Positions 15,668 to 24,487 of a stretch of DNA of 64,000 nucleotides are shown piece after piece. The notes below the pieces were generated by a model. It did no database searches. It was not told the DNA's origin and worked only from the letters and a program-made list of their open reading frames with translations. The DNA comes from Candidatus Melainabacteria bacterium SSGW_16 (GTDB lineage Bacteria > Cyanobacteriota > Vampirovibrionia > 2-02-FULL-35-15). How positions within the stretch are numbered: the first letter of the stretch is position 1; every line of letters starts with the position of its first letter. The translations under genes and the position numbers were made by a program. The stretch lies in the NCBI GenBank assembly GCA_004769085.1, contig DUDS01000032.1, forward strand, positions 108,567-172,566, read 5' to 3'.

Positions 15668-18600
15668 TTAAAATGGAGTACAAACTAGAGGTGCATCTTT
15701 TAATGAACCTGCTAAATTAATAGTATTTCCAGAAGCACATTGAGAAACACAAAAACCATTTATTTCTATAACTGGTAATCCTTCAGGACAAACACATTCT
15801 ACTGAACCTTCTTGGAAATTTGGGTTAGGGATTAAATTAGTCGGGCAAAGTGTAGGAGCTGTTTCAACACACCTTTGATCAGTAGGATTTTTTAAGCATA
15901 TACACTCTAAGCTATCTGGATTAAGTTCACAAGCAGATTTAGTAGCCTCATCTTTTTTCTCACACTCTTCTGGATGCTTTTTGCAAAACTCTTCCTCAAT
16001 ACATATTTCAGGGTGCTCCCTACAAAAATTTAACTTCTCGCATTCCTCTGGTTTCTCTTGACAAATCTTTTCTTTCGCACATTTTTCTGGCTGTTCTTTA
16101 CAGAAATCTACTTGATTACATTCATCAGGGTGTTGCCCACAAAGCTCCTCATTTTTACATTGCTCCAGATTCCTTTCACAAAACTTTTTTCTACACTCTT
16201 CTGGGTTTCTTTGACAAACTTTTCTTCTAGCACACTCCTTCGGATGATTTGAACAAAATTTAATTTCTTCACATCTTTCTGAGTGATTTTTACAGAAAGC
16301 TTCTATTTCTTCTTTACAAAGGTCAGAATTTTCTTTGCATTGTTCTCGATTAGTACAAACTAGTGATTTTGATTGTACTTCACAAGCTTCATCAATTAAA
16401 CATAAGACTGGATGTCTATGACAAAATATTCTTCTACATAATTCTGGGTTTTCAGTACATTTCTTTTTATTTTCGCATTCTTCCGGGTGATTGTTACAAA
16501 ACCCTTTATTTGCACAAATTTCAGGCTCTTCATCACATTCAGATTGATTAGATAAAGAATTAGTCTCCTCTGATAAATCTGAAACATCAACTTTTGCTAC
16601 ATAAACATTAAGACTATTTCCTAACTTCTTTTCTTGAATTGGAAACTTAATAGGAAAATCACTTGAGTTTGTATCTCCAACTATAAATATTTTGCCATTA
16701 TTATCAACTTCAATGCCTCCTGCATTTTCTGTTCCACTACCACCATAAAATGAAGAAAATAAAAGATTATCTCCATTCTTCGTTAATTTGACAATGATTG
16801 CATCCTGAAAACCACTTTTGGATTGAAGTTCATTTTTTAGTGGAAAGTCATCTGCACCTGTCCTGCCAAAGATATAGGCATTACCGTTTTTATCTACTTT
16901 TATATCTGCAAGACTGTCTTTGTTAAAAATAGAGGAGCCATCATTACTACCACCAATATAGGTTGAAAAAATTAATGCTGAACCTGTTGGATCTAATTTG
17001 GTTACAAAAATATCTCTTGTACCTTTTAAAGATTTTTGAAATGCATTTTCTGTCACAGGGAAATCATTTGCTATTGTGCTTCCAGCGATATATGCATTTC
17101 CATTTGAATCAGCAGCTATTTTTACTGGTGGAAAAGGCTTTGAATCTGCATCACTTTCTTTACCGCCAATCGTTACAGAATATACTACAGAACCATTAGG
17201 CGTGTATTTGGTTATAAAAAAATCATTGTTTCCAATTGAAGTAGAACCAACTGGATTTTTGTATGGAGAAAGAGTGGTTGGAAAATCTTCTTGGTTACTA
17301 ACATTTTGAGTTGTACCGGAAACATAAATCTTCCCATCAGGATCAACAGCAATCCCGCTTCCAATATCATCATCAAATCCACCAAGATATGTAGAAAAGA
17401 CCAAGTCTGAACCTTGCGAATTAATTTTAGTAACAAATGCTGAAGGATTTGGATTACAACCAGAACCAAAACAGTCAAAAAAACCATTTGCTATGGTATC
17501 TTGAGCAGGATTTGCTAAGGGGAATTTTGTTGCATCAGTTGAGCCAGTAATACAAGCCTGTCCTGAGCCATCTACAGCAATATCAAAAGCTTTCCCCGTG
17601 CCAAACACAGTTGAATAATTAAGAGATGTACCATCTTTACTTAATTTTGTTACAAAGGCTTTTGGCTCACCTATTATTAACAAGTTTGGCTTAAATGAAC
17701 TTAAAGTAGTAGGAAAATTATCAGACTTTGTGAATCCAGTAATATATGGAAAACCAAGACTATCAATAGCTATAGCACTTACAGTATCTTTTTTATTACC
17801 ACCAATTATTGTTGAATAAAGTATTTTTGATCCATCATTGCTTAGTTTTGTTAAGAAAATATTTTCAGTTGGTGGCTTATCATCAGAAAAACTCTCTTGA
17901 ATAGCATCTTCTGTAATTGGAAACTTATTCCCATTTATTTTTAAATTCCCATCACTCCCTGTAATATAAATATTTCCATCAGGGTCTAGTTCTATATCAA
18001 CACCAGTTGTAGCACTTCCATTACCAAAGTAAGTTGAGAAATCAATTACTGGATCTATAATAATGCTTTTACTTCTTTCATACTTTGCCAACTTAAAACC
18101 AACTTTATTATTCTCTCTTAAAACGAATTTACCTTCTACTTCAGTGTTCTTTCCATTAATTTTCTGATAAATATAAGGTTTGAGCTGTGTAACATTTCCA
18201 GATTGAGTTTCTATTACAAGATTGCCATTATCTATTTTTAAGTTTTTAACACCATCATACTGAAGAACAATGTTTTGTGGATCAGCTTTCGGTGAAACTA
18301 TAAAATCATATTCCAATCTTCCTTGATTACCGTAATAAATAAGATCAATACCATCATATATATTTTCATACTTTACTTTTGAATATGTTGGGATATTTAT
18401 TTTCCAGTCTTTTTCATTATTTCCTATAATGTAATTTGCAATTCCAGAAAGTTTATTTAGGGACTTGATCTTTGGATTTTTATTACTGTTTAGTAAACTC
18501 ACTTCAATAATACTTGACTTAGAATTGTTAGTGAGTGACAAAAGGGATTTAGTAGGAGTTAAAAATAAATTGTAATTGTACCCTTTAGATATAAACTTAA

Positions 18601-18811
18601 TTTCTTCACTATCTGCTTGTCCTTTATTAGGTTCGAAACTTAGAGGTAGACTAATAAGTTGAGATCTTAATTTATTGTTTGTAATTATAGTGGTCGTTTT
18701 TTTTTCTTTTTTTAAAAGTTTAGGAAAATTTGGGAAAGCCTGTGAAGGTGCCCCGCTTATTAAAAATGAGATAATTAAAAATAAAAAGATTTTTTTGTTT
18801 TTGTTTTGCAC
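15668..18811 (-). CDS. Large exported SBBP beta-propeller protein with cysteine-repeat tail
   Basis: A 1047-residue secreted protein with an N-terminal signal peptide (FLFLIISFLISGAPSQAF). Residues about 50-250 match the domain that precedes SBBP repeats (LSFEPNKGQADSEEIKFISK). Residues about 255-745 hold repeated SBBP units of the form STYxGG...DxxGNxYIxGxT...FP. Residues about 755-965 are a run of about 14 short repeats with cysteines at a 13-residue period, C-x6-C-x5 (for example CREHPEICIEEEFC). A last domain carries more cysteines (CVCPEGLPV). It is probably an extracellular or surface protein, with the Cys region disulfide-braced. A repeat element and terminator follow it. Its function is unknown. 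Confidence 0.85.
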   Translation of the reverse strand: MQNKNKKIFLFLIISFLISGAPSQAFPNFPKLLKKEKKTTTIITNNKLRSQLISLPLSFEPNKGQADSEEIKFISKGYNYNLFLTPTKSLLSLTNNSKSSIIEVSLLNSNKNPKIKSLNKLSGIANYIIGNNEKDWKINIPTYSKVKYENIYDGIDLIYYGNQGRLEYDFIVSPKADPQNIVLQYDGVKNLKIDNGNLVIETQSGNVTQLKPYIYQKINGKNTEVEGKFVLRENNKVGFKLAKYERSKSIIIDPVIDFSTYFGNGSATTGVDIELDPDGNIYITGSDGNLKINGNKFPITEDAIQESFSDDKPPTENIFLTKLSNDGSKILYSTIIGGNKKDTVSAIAIDSLGFPYITGFTKSDNFPTTLSSFKPNLLIIGEPKAFVTKLSKDGTSLNYSTVFGTGKAFDIAVDGSGQACITGSTDATKFPLANPAQDTIANGFFDCFGSGCNPNPSAFVTKINSQGSDLVFSTYLGGFDDDIGSGIAVDPDGKIYVSGTTQNVSNQEDFPTTLSPYKNPVGSTSIGNNDFFITKYTPNGSVVYSVTIGGKESDADSKPFPPVKIAADSNGNAYIAGSTIANDFPVTENAFQKSLKGTRDIFVTKLDPTGSALIFSTYIGGSNDGSSIFNKDSLADIKVDKNGNAYIFGRTGADDFPLKNELQSKSGFQDAIIVKLTKNGDNLLFSSFYGGSGTENAGGIEVDNNGKIFIVGDTNSSDFPIKFPIQEKKLGNSLNVYVAKVDVSDLSEETNSLSNQSECDEEPEICANKGFCNNHPEECENKKKCTENPELCRRIFCHRHPVLCLIDEACEVQSKSLVCTNREQCKENSDLCKEEIEAFCKNHSERCEEIKFCSNHPKECARRKVCQRNPEECRKKFCERNLEQCKNEELCGQHPDECNQVDFCKEQPEKCAKEKICQEKPEECEKLNFCREHPEICIEEEFCKKHPEECEKKDEATKSACELNPDSLECICLKNPTDQRCVETAPTLCPTNLIPNPNFQEGSVECVCPEGLPVIEINGFCVSQCASGNTINLAGSLKDAPLVCTPF

Positions 18812-18897
18812 TTGTTTTAATGACGGTTTGGTATAAATTTATGTTGCAAAGATATAACCCATTGTTTTAACTTGATTTAAGCTACACTTCCTCCTGT

Positions 18898-18985
18898 TTT
18901 TGTAAACTCCCCGTAGCGTATGCCAGCCAGAGGACGGGTCTGCCTCGTATTTACTGTCCTAAGGCTGCTTAGTTTACCCCACAGT
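18898..18985. repeat. Imperfect inverted-repeat element upstream of SBBP gene
   Basis: GTAAACTCCCCGTAG on the left and CTGCTTAGTTTACCCC on the right pair in part (TAAACT/AGTTTA). Inside is GCCAGAGGACGGGTCTGCCT, closely related to the hairpin insert within repeat R2 (19824-19856). The local base composition is GC-richer than the surroundings. It looks like a small mobile or palindromic repeat, not a gene. Confidence 0.5.
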
Positions 18986-19023
18986 GCTATTCACTACATT
19001 TTAAGTTTACCTTAGTAGTAAAA

Positions 19024-19584
19024 TTACTTATTTAATTTTGTAAATTTTGAGCCTTCTAATGTCAGATTATACATAAGACCTTTTTGACCAATTATAAATG
19101 CAATTATAGGTTGATTAAACTTCTCAGTATCAATTGATCCATCAGCACCTACGGCTATTACTGCAATGGAGGCATTTATACCTGCTTTCCAATTTGAAGA
19201 TTTGCGAAATTTGTTTAAAGCATCATTCCCCATAAACAATACAATAATAGATTTTTTCTGTGCACCAAGTTGAAAACCAAATGAACCAGTTGTAGTGCTG
19301 TAGTAATCAACAGTCTTACCATTGATTCTTAATGCACCTTGACCATATTCTCCACCGACTACAAATCCAGCCTTATAAACGTTTGGAAAAATAAGTACAC
19401 CTTTAGCATTTTTAATTAAATTTTTTCCGTCCTTAACTTCTTTATAAAAACGCTCAAGAGCAACATCAGCACTTACATTAATTTCTCTACCTGTTGCAGC
19501 AAAAGAGTTTTGCGCCAAACCTAATATGAATACCAAACAAAGCAACATTACAACAGTGACATTATTTTTTATTAAAACTCGCAT
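19024..19584 (-). CDS. SYLF-domain (YSC84-like) lipid-binding exported protein
   Basis: A 186-residue protein with a signal peptide (VMLLCLVFILGLAQNSFAA). The mature part has the SYLF pattern: AKGVLIFPNVYKAGFVVGGE, then GSFGFQLGAQKKSIIVLFM and a Gly-rich segment near ADGSIDTE. SYLF domains bind phosphoinositide-like lipids in eukaryotes; bacterial members are periplasmic and uncharacterised. A degenerate left half of the 39-bp motif sits about 60 bp upstream, so it may belong to the same stress regulon. Confidence 0.85.
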   Translation of the reverse strand: MRVLIKNNVTVVMLLCLVFILGLAQNSFAATGREINVSADVALERFYKEVKDGKNLIKNAKGVLIFPNVYKAGFVVGGEYGQGALRINGKTVDYYSTTTGSFGFQLGAQKKSIIVLFMGNDALNKFRKSSNWKAGINASIAVIAVGADGSIDTEKFNQPIIAFIIGQKGLMYNLTLEGSKFTKLNK

Positions 19585-19643
19585 ATATCTTTATACCTTT
19601 ATTTTCTACTTCACTAGTTTAGCATAAATCAATATTCAAATAG

Positions 19644-19663
19644 AAGCAATCCTTTTGATTATC
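19644..19663 (+). promoter_or_regulatory. 39-bp motif, copy F (left half only)
   Basis: AAGCAATCCTTTTGATTA matches the left half of copy E at 15 of 18 positions, but no right half-site is seen. It lies about 60 bp upstream of the SYLF gene. The rest of the 315-bp gap (19585-19899) holds a terminator and repeat R2. Confidence 0.35.
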
Positions 19664-19737
19664 AAAAAAATAAAAATGCACTTCTTGCTGAACATTCGGA
19701 AGCTGAAATTGAGTACACAGGACCAATGAAACCCTTT

Positions 19738-19773
19738 AAAAAAGAAGGGACTCCGCTACAAACGGAGACCCTT
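19738..19773 (-). terminator. Terminator of the Fic gene
   Basis: Read on the minus strand, an 11-position stem with one mismatch (AAGGGTCTCCG / CGGAGTCCCTT around TTTGTAG) is followed by CTTTTTT. It lies beyond repeat R2, so the Fic transcript would include R2 in its 3' end. Confidence 0.8.
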
Positions 19774-19800
19774 GAAGTTCTGTCTATTAACTTAAATGGC

Positions 19801-19890
19801 TCCCCCCTAGTTAAGGAAGTTCTCCGCCAGAGGACGGGCCCGCCTTTGGCGGGGAACTTGTATTATACAAGAAAAATCTTATATTTTTAG
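19801..19890 (-). repeat. 3'-end repeat element, copy R2, with hairpin insert
   Basis: The ends match R1 and R3: CCCCCTAGTTAAGGAAGTTC on one side, then GAACTTGTATTATACAAG and CTTATATTTTTAGGAAAGTT. Between GTTC and GAAC about 32 extra bases are inserted, forming the GC-rich palindrome CCGCCA...TGGCGG (19823-19851). The insert lies exactly at the tip of the AAGTTC/GAACTT hairpin seen in R3. Confidence 0.75.
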
Positions 19891-19899
19891 GAAAGTTGC

Positions 19900-20829
19900 T
19901 TAACTTATCACCCTCTCTAAGATTTTATACCCTTCTAATATTGAATCAAGAATAAATTCTTTCAACGGTTCTGCATCTTCCATTAACTGGGCTTTATTCA
20001 AGCAAGAATAATACTTTTGTTTTTCTTTTTGTTTAATAACTGCTGGTGCATTATTTTGTTTTAAAAGCATTGTATTCATAATTAGTCTTCCGACTCGCCC
20101 GTTCCCATCACCAAAAGGGTGAATTTGCTCAAATCTGCTATGAATAATTGCTACATGTTTAACTACATCTTTTGATTTTTTATTTATATCTTTAACTAAT
20201 TCTTCCATAAGATATGGAACCTTAACATGGTTTGCTGTTGGAACATTTGAGCCTACTATTCTTACACCATGTCTTCTATAAAAACCAGCATCAGAATGAA
20301 TACCGTTCATTAGTATTTCATGTAGCTTTAAGATTAATTTTTCATTTATAGGATCTTTATTTATTAAATGACCAAAAAGATATTCCAATGCTGTTTGGTG
20401 ATTTTTAGCTTCTAAATGTTCAATCATAGATTTACTGGGGAAAGTTTTATTCTGAAATATTATTGCACGAGTTTCATTCTCTGATAATGTACTGCCTTCA
20501 ATGGTGTTTGAGTTATATGTAAGTGATAAAACAAATTGATCCTTTATATCAGGATTAGAAATGATCCCTTTAAGAACATTTTTATGCTTCTTTTTCTTGT
20601 TTTCAAGCAGATTGCTCTTTGCTGCTTGTAAATTTTCAAAAACTTTGTCTTCACCAGTAACCTCAATATATAGCTTGGTTATTTTCTTTTTAAAACTTTC
20701 CCTTGGAACAGCTTTATCATTTAGCCATCTGTTTAATGCAGCAAAAGTAACACCAAGCCTATTTGCTATTTCATCCTGATTTAGGCCTGTTATTTTTTGA
20801 ATTAGTTGTATTTGTTCTTTGTAATTCAT
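19900..20829 (-). CDS. Fic-family AMPylase-like protein with N-terminal HTH
   Basis: A 309-residue protein. Residues 1-60 form a helix-turn-helix of XRE type (LNQDEIANRLGVTFAALNRW). The Fic domain has the complete catalytic loop HPFGDGNGRVGRL with His237, so it should transfer AMP (or another nucleotide group) to target hydroxyls. An inhibitory motif of form S-x3-E-G is seen upstream in the same chain (SNTIEG, 107-112), which would keep it inactive until triggered. The HTH and Fic fusion suggests autoregulation. No small antitoxin gene is adjacent. The gene is monocistronic, followed by repeat R2 and a terminator. Confidence 0.92.
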   Translation of the reverse strand: MNYKEQIQLIQKITGLNQDEIANRLGVTFAALNRWLNDKAVPRESFKKKITKLYIEVTGEDKVFENLQAAKSNLLENKKKKHKNVLKGIISNPDIKDQFVLSLTYNSNTIEGSTLSENETRAIIFQNKTFPSKSMIEHLEAKNHQTALEYLFGHLINKDPINEKLILKLHEILMNGIHSDAGFYRRHGVRIVGSNVPTANHVKVPYLMEELVKDINKKSKDVVKHVAIIHSRFEQIHPFGDGNGRVGRLIMNTMLLKQNNAPAVIKQKEKQKYYSCLNKAQLMEDAEPLKEFILDSILEGYKILERVIS

Positions 20830-20912
20830 AAAACTATATATAGTTGTTAAAATTATCTTTCTATATATAGTTTACCATTTTCTGCAGATATTTAAACAAG
20901 TTAAAATAATTA

Positions 20913-20956
20913 TAAAACAAAAAGAGAGTAACCCCTAGAACAGAAGTTCTCTCTTT
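20913..20956 (-). terminator. Terminator of the AAA+ gene operon
   Basis: On the minus strand AAAGAGAG and CTCTCTTT form an 8-bp stem around a 20-nt loop, followed by TTGTTTTA. It lies beyond repeat R3, downstream of the AAA+ gene ending at 21052. Confidence 0.7.
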
Positions 20957-20969
20957 AGTTGATGAAACC

Positions 20970-21036
20970 TCCCCCTAGTTAAGGACGTTCGAACTTGTAT
21001 TATCCAAGATAAACCTTATATTTTTAGGAAAGTTGC
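20970..21036 (-). repeat. 3'-end repeat element, copy R3
   Basis: CCCCCTAGTTAAGGACGTTC, GAACTTGTATTATCCAAG and CCTTATATTTTTAGGAAAGT follow in the same order as R1 and R2. It is between the stop codon of the AAA+ gene and its terminator. Confidence 0.75.
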
Positions 21037-21051
21037 ATAGGGCACACAGCG

Positions 21052-23796
21052 TCAGATTTGCAACAGACCTAATAAAACCTCTTGGTTTAATACTTTAGGG
21101 GCATTACTTAATTTTTGTAGGATTGATTTAATTTCCATTTCCTCAGAAACGATTGCTAACATTATAAAATCAATTTTAGTTCCTTCTATAGTGAAAGCAC
21201 CACTTGATATTAAGTCCTCTAATTTAGTTCTAATTAGATTCTCTCTTTGCTCTATATCTCCATCAACTTCTAATTTTAATTCCTTTATTACATTTATGAT
21301 CGTTTCTGGTTTAAGTGGATTTTCTTGAATACTAGAAATTGATGTTATTACATCAGCTGGAGCTAAACCTCTAGCCAATGTTGATACTAATCCTATGTTA
21401 ACATCACTTCCCACTCTTCCAATGTTAGACAAATAAGCTAAATATTCACTCACAAATAATGAACCGACAGATTTTTTGTGAAACAAATAACAAGGCTGGA
21501 GTATTGTAAAAAACTCAGGATTAATAGTCCTGGAAAGAACGTTGTCTATTTCTTGCGACGTTCCATCTTCATTTATTTTCATTCCTTCAATTTTGCTCAA
21601 TTTAGGGTGATTGGTTGTTGCAATTACAACCACCGGGTGTTTACTAGATGCCAACCCTTGAAGGAATTTCAGTAGCTGAGAAGTTATATTAGGATCTTTT
21701 GGGTTTGATACTTCTTCTAGCTCATCAATTAATAAGACCCCGGGTCCCGCACCTACAACTTTATTGAAATATCCAGAGAGCGTAAGTAAGGTTCCATTAT
21801 GAGAATATAGTAACTCACCACTTTGTCCTTTTTCAATTTTACTTCCTAATAATGAGCAAAGAGGGACTGCTAATTCATTTGCTAAAACCTCAGCAAAAAA
21901 TGATTTCCCGGCACCTATATCACCAGAAAGCAAAAAACCTAACTTACTACTGGAGCCAGTAATGCGCCCAAGTGAGAATTCCAATGCTTTCCTTTTTAAA
22001 TCTGGGCACCCAAAGTACTCTTTATAAGAGTTTGTAATTCTTCTATAAAGTGTCAATGCCTTTCCCCGGGGGGTTAAACATAATGAATTGCTCAAAAGGT
22101 CTGTAGTAGGAGGTTTTGAATAAATAACAGTTCTCAAAACTTCGTTCAATTTAGCTTTATTCCGTACATCAAAAGCTTCATTAAAAGTTACTTTACCTCT
22201 ATCACTTAACATTACACCTTTTTCAGTTATATTTTCAAATAAGCTTAAAATGTTAAATTGGCTTGATTCACTCTTTAATGATTTCACTAACTCAAGCAAG
22301 TTATTTACACATGAATTAAATTCTAAATAGTTACCCCACTTAATTTGATCAAAAGGAGTGTTTGCTAAATATCCAACTATTGCACTATCAACTTTTTCCA
22401 AAGCTTCGTTTAGCTTTGAATTTACTTCAATGTCATTTGCCACATTTTTCTTCTGAGAGATTTTACTCTTTAAGGAAAAGTAATGTTCCAAGGGTCTTTC
22501 TAGCCCTCTTGATGATTCGTCTAATACCCTATTAGCAGTAGAAGAAGCTGCAGCCCATGTGTTGTATTTTTGCCAGTTCTTATCATTGAAAGAAATGTTA
22601 GTTACAACCTCAGTTAATGCAGCAAAATCAATTTTCCCAAGTCTACTAACCAGTCGTTGGTATTCGCTATTACCCTCTTTCTTTGCATCTTCTATGTCTT
22701 TATCTGAAACCAGATTTGAAAGTACACAGAAAGAATTGTATAGTACTTTTGCTTCATCTTCACACAAAGAACCTTTCCTTATCATTCCCTCTACAATTTG
22801 AAGAACACAGCTTAAGCAATCATTTTTTTGTTTTGTATTCAGATGTGGTATCTCTGAAAAGTCTTCATAATACCTCCCGACTTTACTTCTAGCTTGAAGC
22901 AAATTACCTATACCACACAATAAGTTAATTCTTACAGAAAAACTCCGATCAGATAATACACGTGCAAGTGGACGGAACTTATCAACATCATCACCAACGG
23001 GATACTCTTCTAATATCATCTTAGGATTTGCAAACGATATAGCTCTTGCTATTCTGTCTCTTAGTGAATCATTTTCTTCTTTCTTAAAAGCCAATATAAG
23101 TCCTGTATCTCTAATCTTTCTTCTCCACTTATGTTTGTAAGTATTTTCCGCAGCTATTGCACCTTGCTCCCTAACTTTTTTGGATGAAGAATTTAGCAAC
23201 AATCTTATAATTTCTGCTTCATCATCTAATCTATCACCAATTTTTTCCACTATTATCCTTAGAATTTTTGCGGAATTCTCTCTTGCTCCAGGACCTGTCT
23301 GAAGCCCCCTATATTCACCACGTGTAATTCTCATCAGGACTGAGCTTGAAAATGGTGAGAATGGACCAAATTCAACTTCATACGCGTTATGTGCACCTAT
23401 CATACCAGGATCTAACTTGCTTACTATCTCAAGCATTACTGAGACAAATATTTCCAATGTTCCACTGTTTCCAAATGGCCTTGTTCCTTCTTTACCCAAC
23501 TGTTGTCTAATCTTTTGAAAATTGTACCAACTTGGATCTTTAGTTAAATGACGAGCAATTCTATTTCTATCTGATGAAAGCTGAAAATCAAATTCACTTG
23601 CAGCTAAAGATTCTAAATCTAAAAAAGTTTTAGCTTTTTGGATAGCTGATATTTGTTCTCTAAGTGATGCTTCATTGGAAGAATAATTAGTAGTCTCATC
23701 ACCTGGCTCAATCTCTTTTTTATTTTGAGGTTGTTGTATTTTGTCATCAAAGGGAAAGGGCATTAATTGGCTAGGTTTTATTTCTTTGACTCTCAT
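21052..23796 (-). CDS. Large AAA+ ATPase (914 aa) with helical-repeat N-terminus
   Basis: One AAA+ module lies near the C-terminus: Walker A GDIGAGKS (625-632), Walker B VLLIDELEE (687-695), sensor-1-like IATTNHPKL (about 730). The first 600 residues are largely helical with HEAT-like stretches (LARVLSDRSFSVRINLLCGI). Near residue 61 is LESLAA, also found in the divergent AAA+ paralogue at residues 66-71. Between them the ATPase core is clearly homologous (FFAEVLANELAVPL against FFAEALANQLAIPL). It is the last gene of the run 24488-25921, 23801-24469, 21052-23796 (gaps of 4-18 bp). The role is unknown; remodelling of a protein complex is the generic expectation. Confidence 0.85.
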   Translation of the reverse strand: MRVKEIKPSQLMPFPFDDKIQQPQNKKEIEPGDETTNYSSNEASLREQISAIQKAKTFLDLESLAASEFDFQLSSDRNRIARHLTKDPSWYNFQKIRQQLGKEGTRPFGNSGTLEIFVSVMLEIVSKLDPGMIGAHNAYEVEFGPFSPFSSSVLMRITRGEYRGLQTGPGARENSAKILRIIVEKIGDRLDDEAEIIRLLLNSSSKKVREQGAIAAENTYKHKWRRKIRDTGLILAFKKEENDSLRDRIARAISFANPKMILEEYPVGDDVDKFRPLARVLSDRSFSVRINLLCGIGNLLQARSKVGRYYEDFSEIPHLNTKQKNDCLSCVLQIVEGMIRKGSLCEDEAKVLYNSFCVLSNLVSDKDIEDAKKEGNSEYQRLVSRLGKIDFAALTEVVTNISFNDKNWQKYNTWAAASSTANRVLDESSRGLERPLEHYFSLKSKISQKKNVANDIEVNSKLNEALEKVDSAIVGYLANTPFDQIKWGNYLEFNSCVNNLLELVKSLKSESSQFNILSLFENITEKGVMLSDRGKVTFNEAFDVRNKAKLNEVLRTVIYSKPPTTDLLSNSLCLTPRGKALTLYRRITNSYKEYFGCPDLKRKALEFSLGRITGSSSKLGFLLSGDIGAGKSFFAEVLANELAVPLCSLLGSKIEKGQSGELLYSHNGTLLTLSGYFNKVVGAGPGVLLIDELEEVSNPKDPNITSQLLKFLQGLASSKHPVVVIATTNHPKLSKIEGMKINEDGTSQEIDNVLSRTINPEFFTILQPCYLFHKKSVGSLFVSEYLAYLSNIGRVGSDVNIGLVSTLARGLAPADVITSISSIQENPLKPETIINVIKELKLEVDGDIEQRENLIRTKLEDLISSGAFTIEGTKIDFIMLAIVSEEMEIKSILQKLSNAPKVLNQEVLLGLLQI

Positions 23797-23800
23797 ATCC

Positions 23801-24469
23801 TTAGTTTCCCTTAGCTATAAATACTGGAGCATGTTCAATCCCCGACATTATAAATAAGTTGGGGGAATTATTTTTACTTAAGATATCAATAAGCCTTGTT
23901 CTACTTTGAGAATTGGATTCAGCTATCAGCTGCCTTCTCTTTTCAGACAGAAAGAGAAGCTGTTTTGCTAGTTTTTCTTCATTATTCCATTTTAATTTAT
24001 TGAACTCACGTCTTAATAATTTTGGGCTTACATCAAAAGCTTTTGCTATTTGATTTAAACCATCATCAAAAGCATTTTTAAATTCATTAGCCCCTAACCT
24101 ATCAATTCTATTATCAGTAAGAAAGTCTAAATAATCCATCACTAAAACCGATAAAGCAGCAAGAACATTTTCTACGTAAGCTGCGCGAGCAACTTCAGAT
24201 GTAAAAGGCTTTGCAATGGGGTCTTCAGCCTCAATGTTAAAAAGATCAACAAAACTCTCCAAGTAAGTATTCTCGACAGATGAATATCTCCTGTAACCTT
24301 CAACAAGAAATAACCAATCTTGTGCATTTACACTAGCAACTAATTTTGTCTCATTTTCTACAGCTTCTAAATTATATGGCAAATTGTGCTTTTTGACGAA
24401 GATTGCTCTAGCATTTCTCCTCTGAAATGGGCTACAGATAACGAAATTTGTAACTAGAGGATTCAGCAT
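23801..24469 (-). CDS. Unknown protein in AAA+ operon, 222 aa
   Basis: No signal peptide or membrane segment. Visible features are FLVEGYRRYSSVENTYLESF in the first third, a helical middle, and the end LFIMSGIEHAPVFIAKG. The order (an acidic residue near the start, helices, then a terminal G-x-x-H-x-x-V strand) faintly recalls TraB/ChaN-type proteins, but I would not assign it. It sits 4 bp before the AAA+ gene and 18 bp after the HEAT-repeat gene, so it is translationally linked to both and is probably a partner or substrate of the ATPase. Confidence 0.65.
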   Translation of the reverse strand: MLNPLVTNFVICSPFQRRNARAIFVKKHNLPYNLEAVENETKLVASVNAQDWLFLVEGYRRYSSVENTYLESFVDLFNIEAEDPIAKPFTSEVARAAYVENVLAALSVLVMDYLDFLTDNRIDRLGANEFKNAFDDGLNQIAKAFDVSPKLLRREFNKLKWNNEEKLAKQLLFLSEKRRQLIAESNSQSRTRLIDILSKNNSPNLFIMSGIEHAPVFIAKGN

Positions 24470-24487
24470 ATTTTAATCTGTTAAAAG

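Noticed and set aside
15919..16558. Possible CRISPR or DNA tandem repeat
   Set aside because: The periodicity is at the protein level (13 residues with Cys) inside one open frame; DNA units are diverged and there are no spacers or cas genes.
17212..17487. 91-residue hydrophobic frame inside the SBBP gene
   Set aside because: Alternative frame of a gene with clear SBBP repeats; no ribosome site.
19900..20829. Fic toxin-antitoxin pair
   Set aside because: No adjacent small antitoxin frame is seen; an inhibitory S-x3-E-G motif lies in the same protein.
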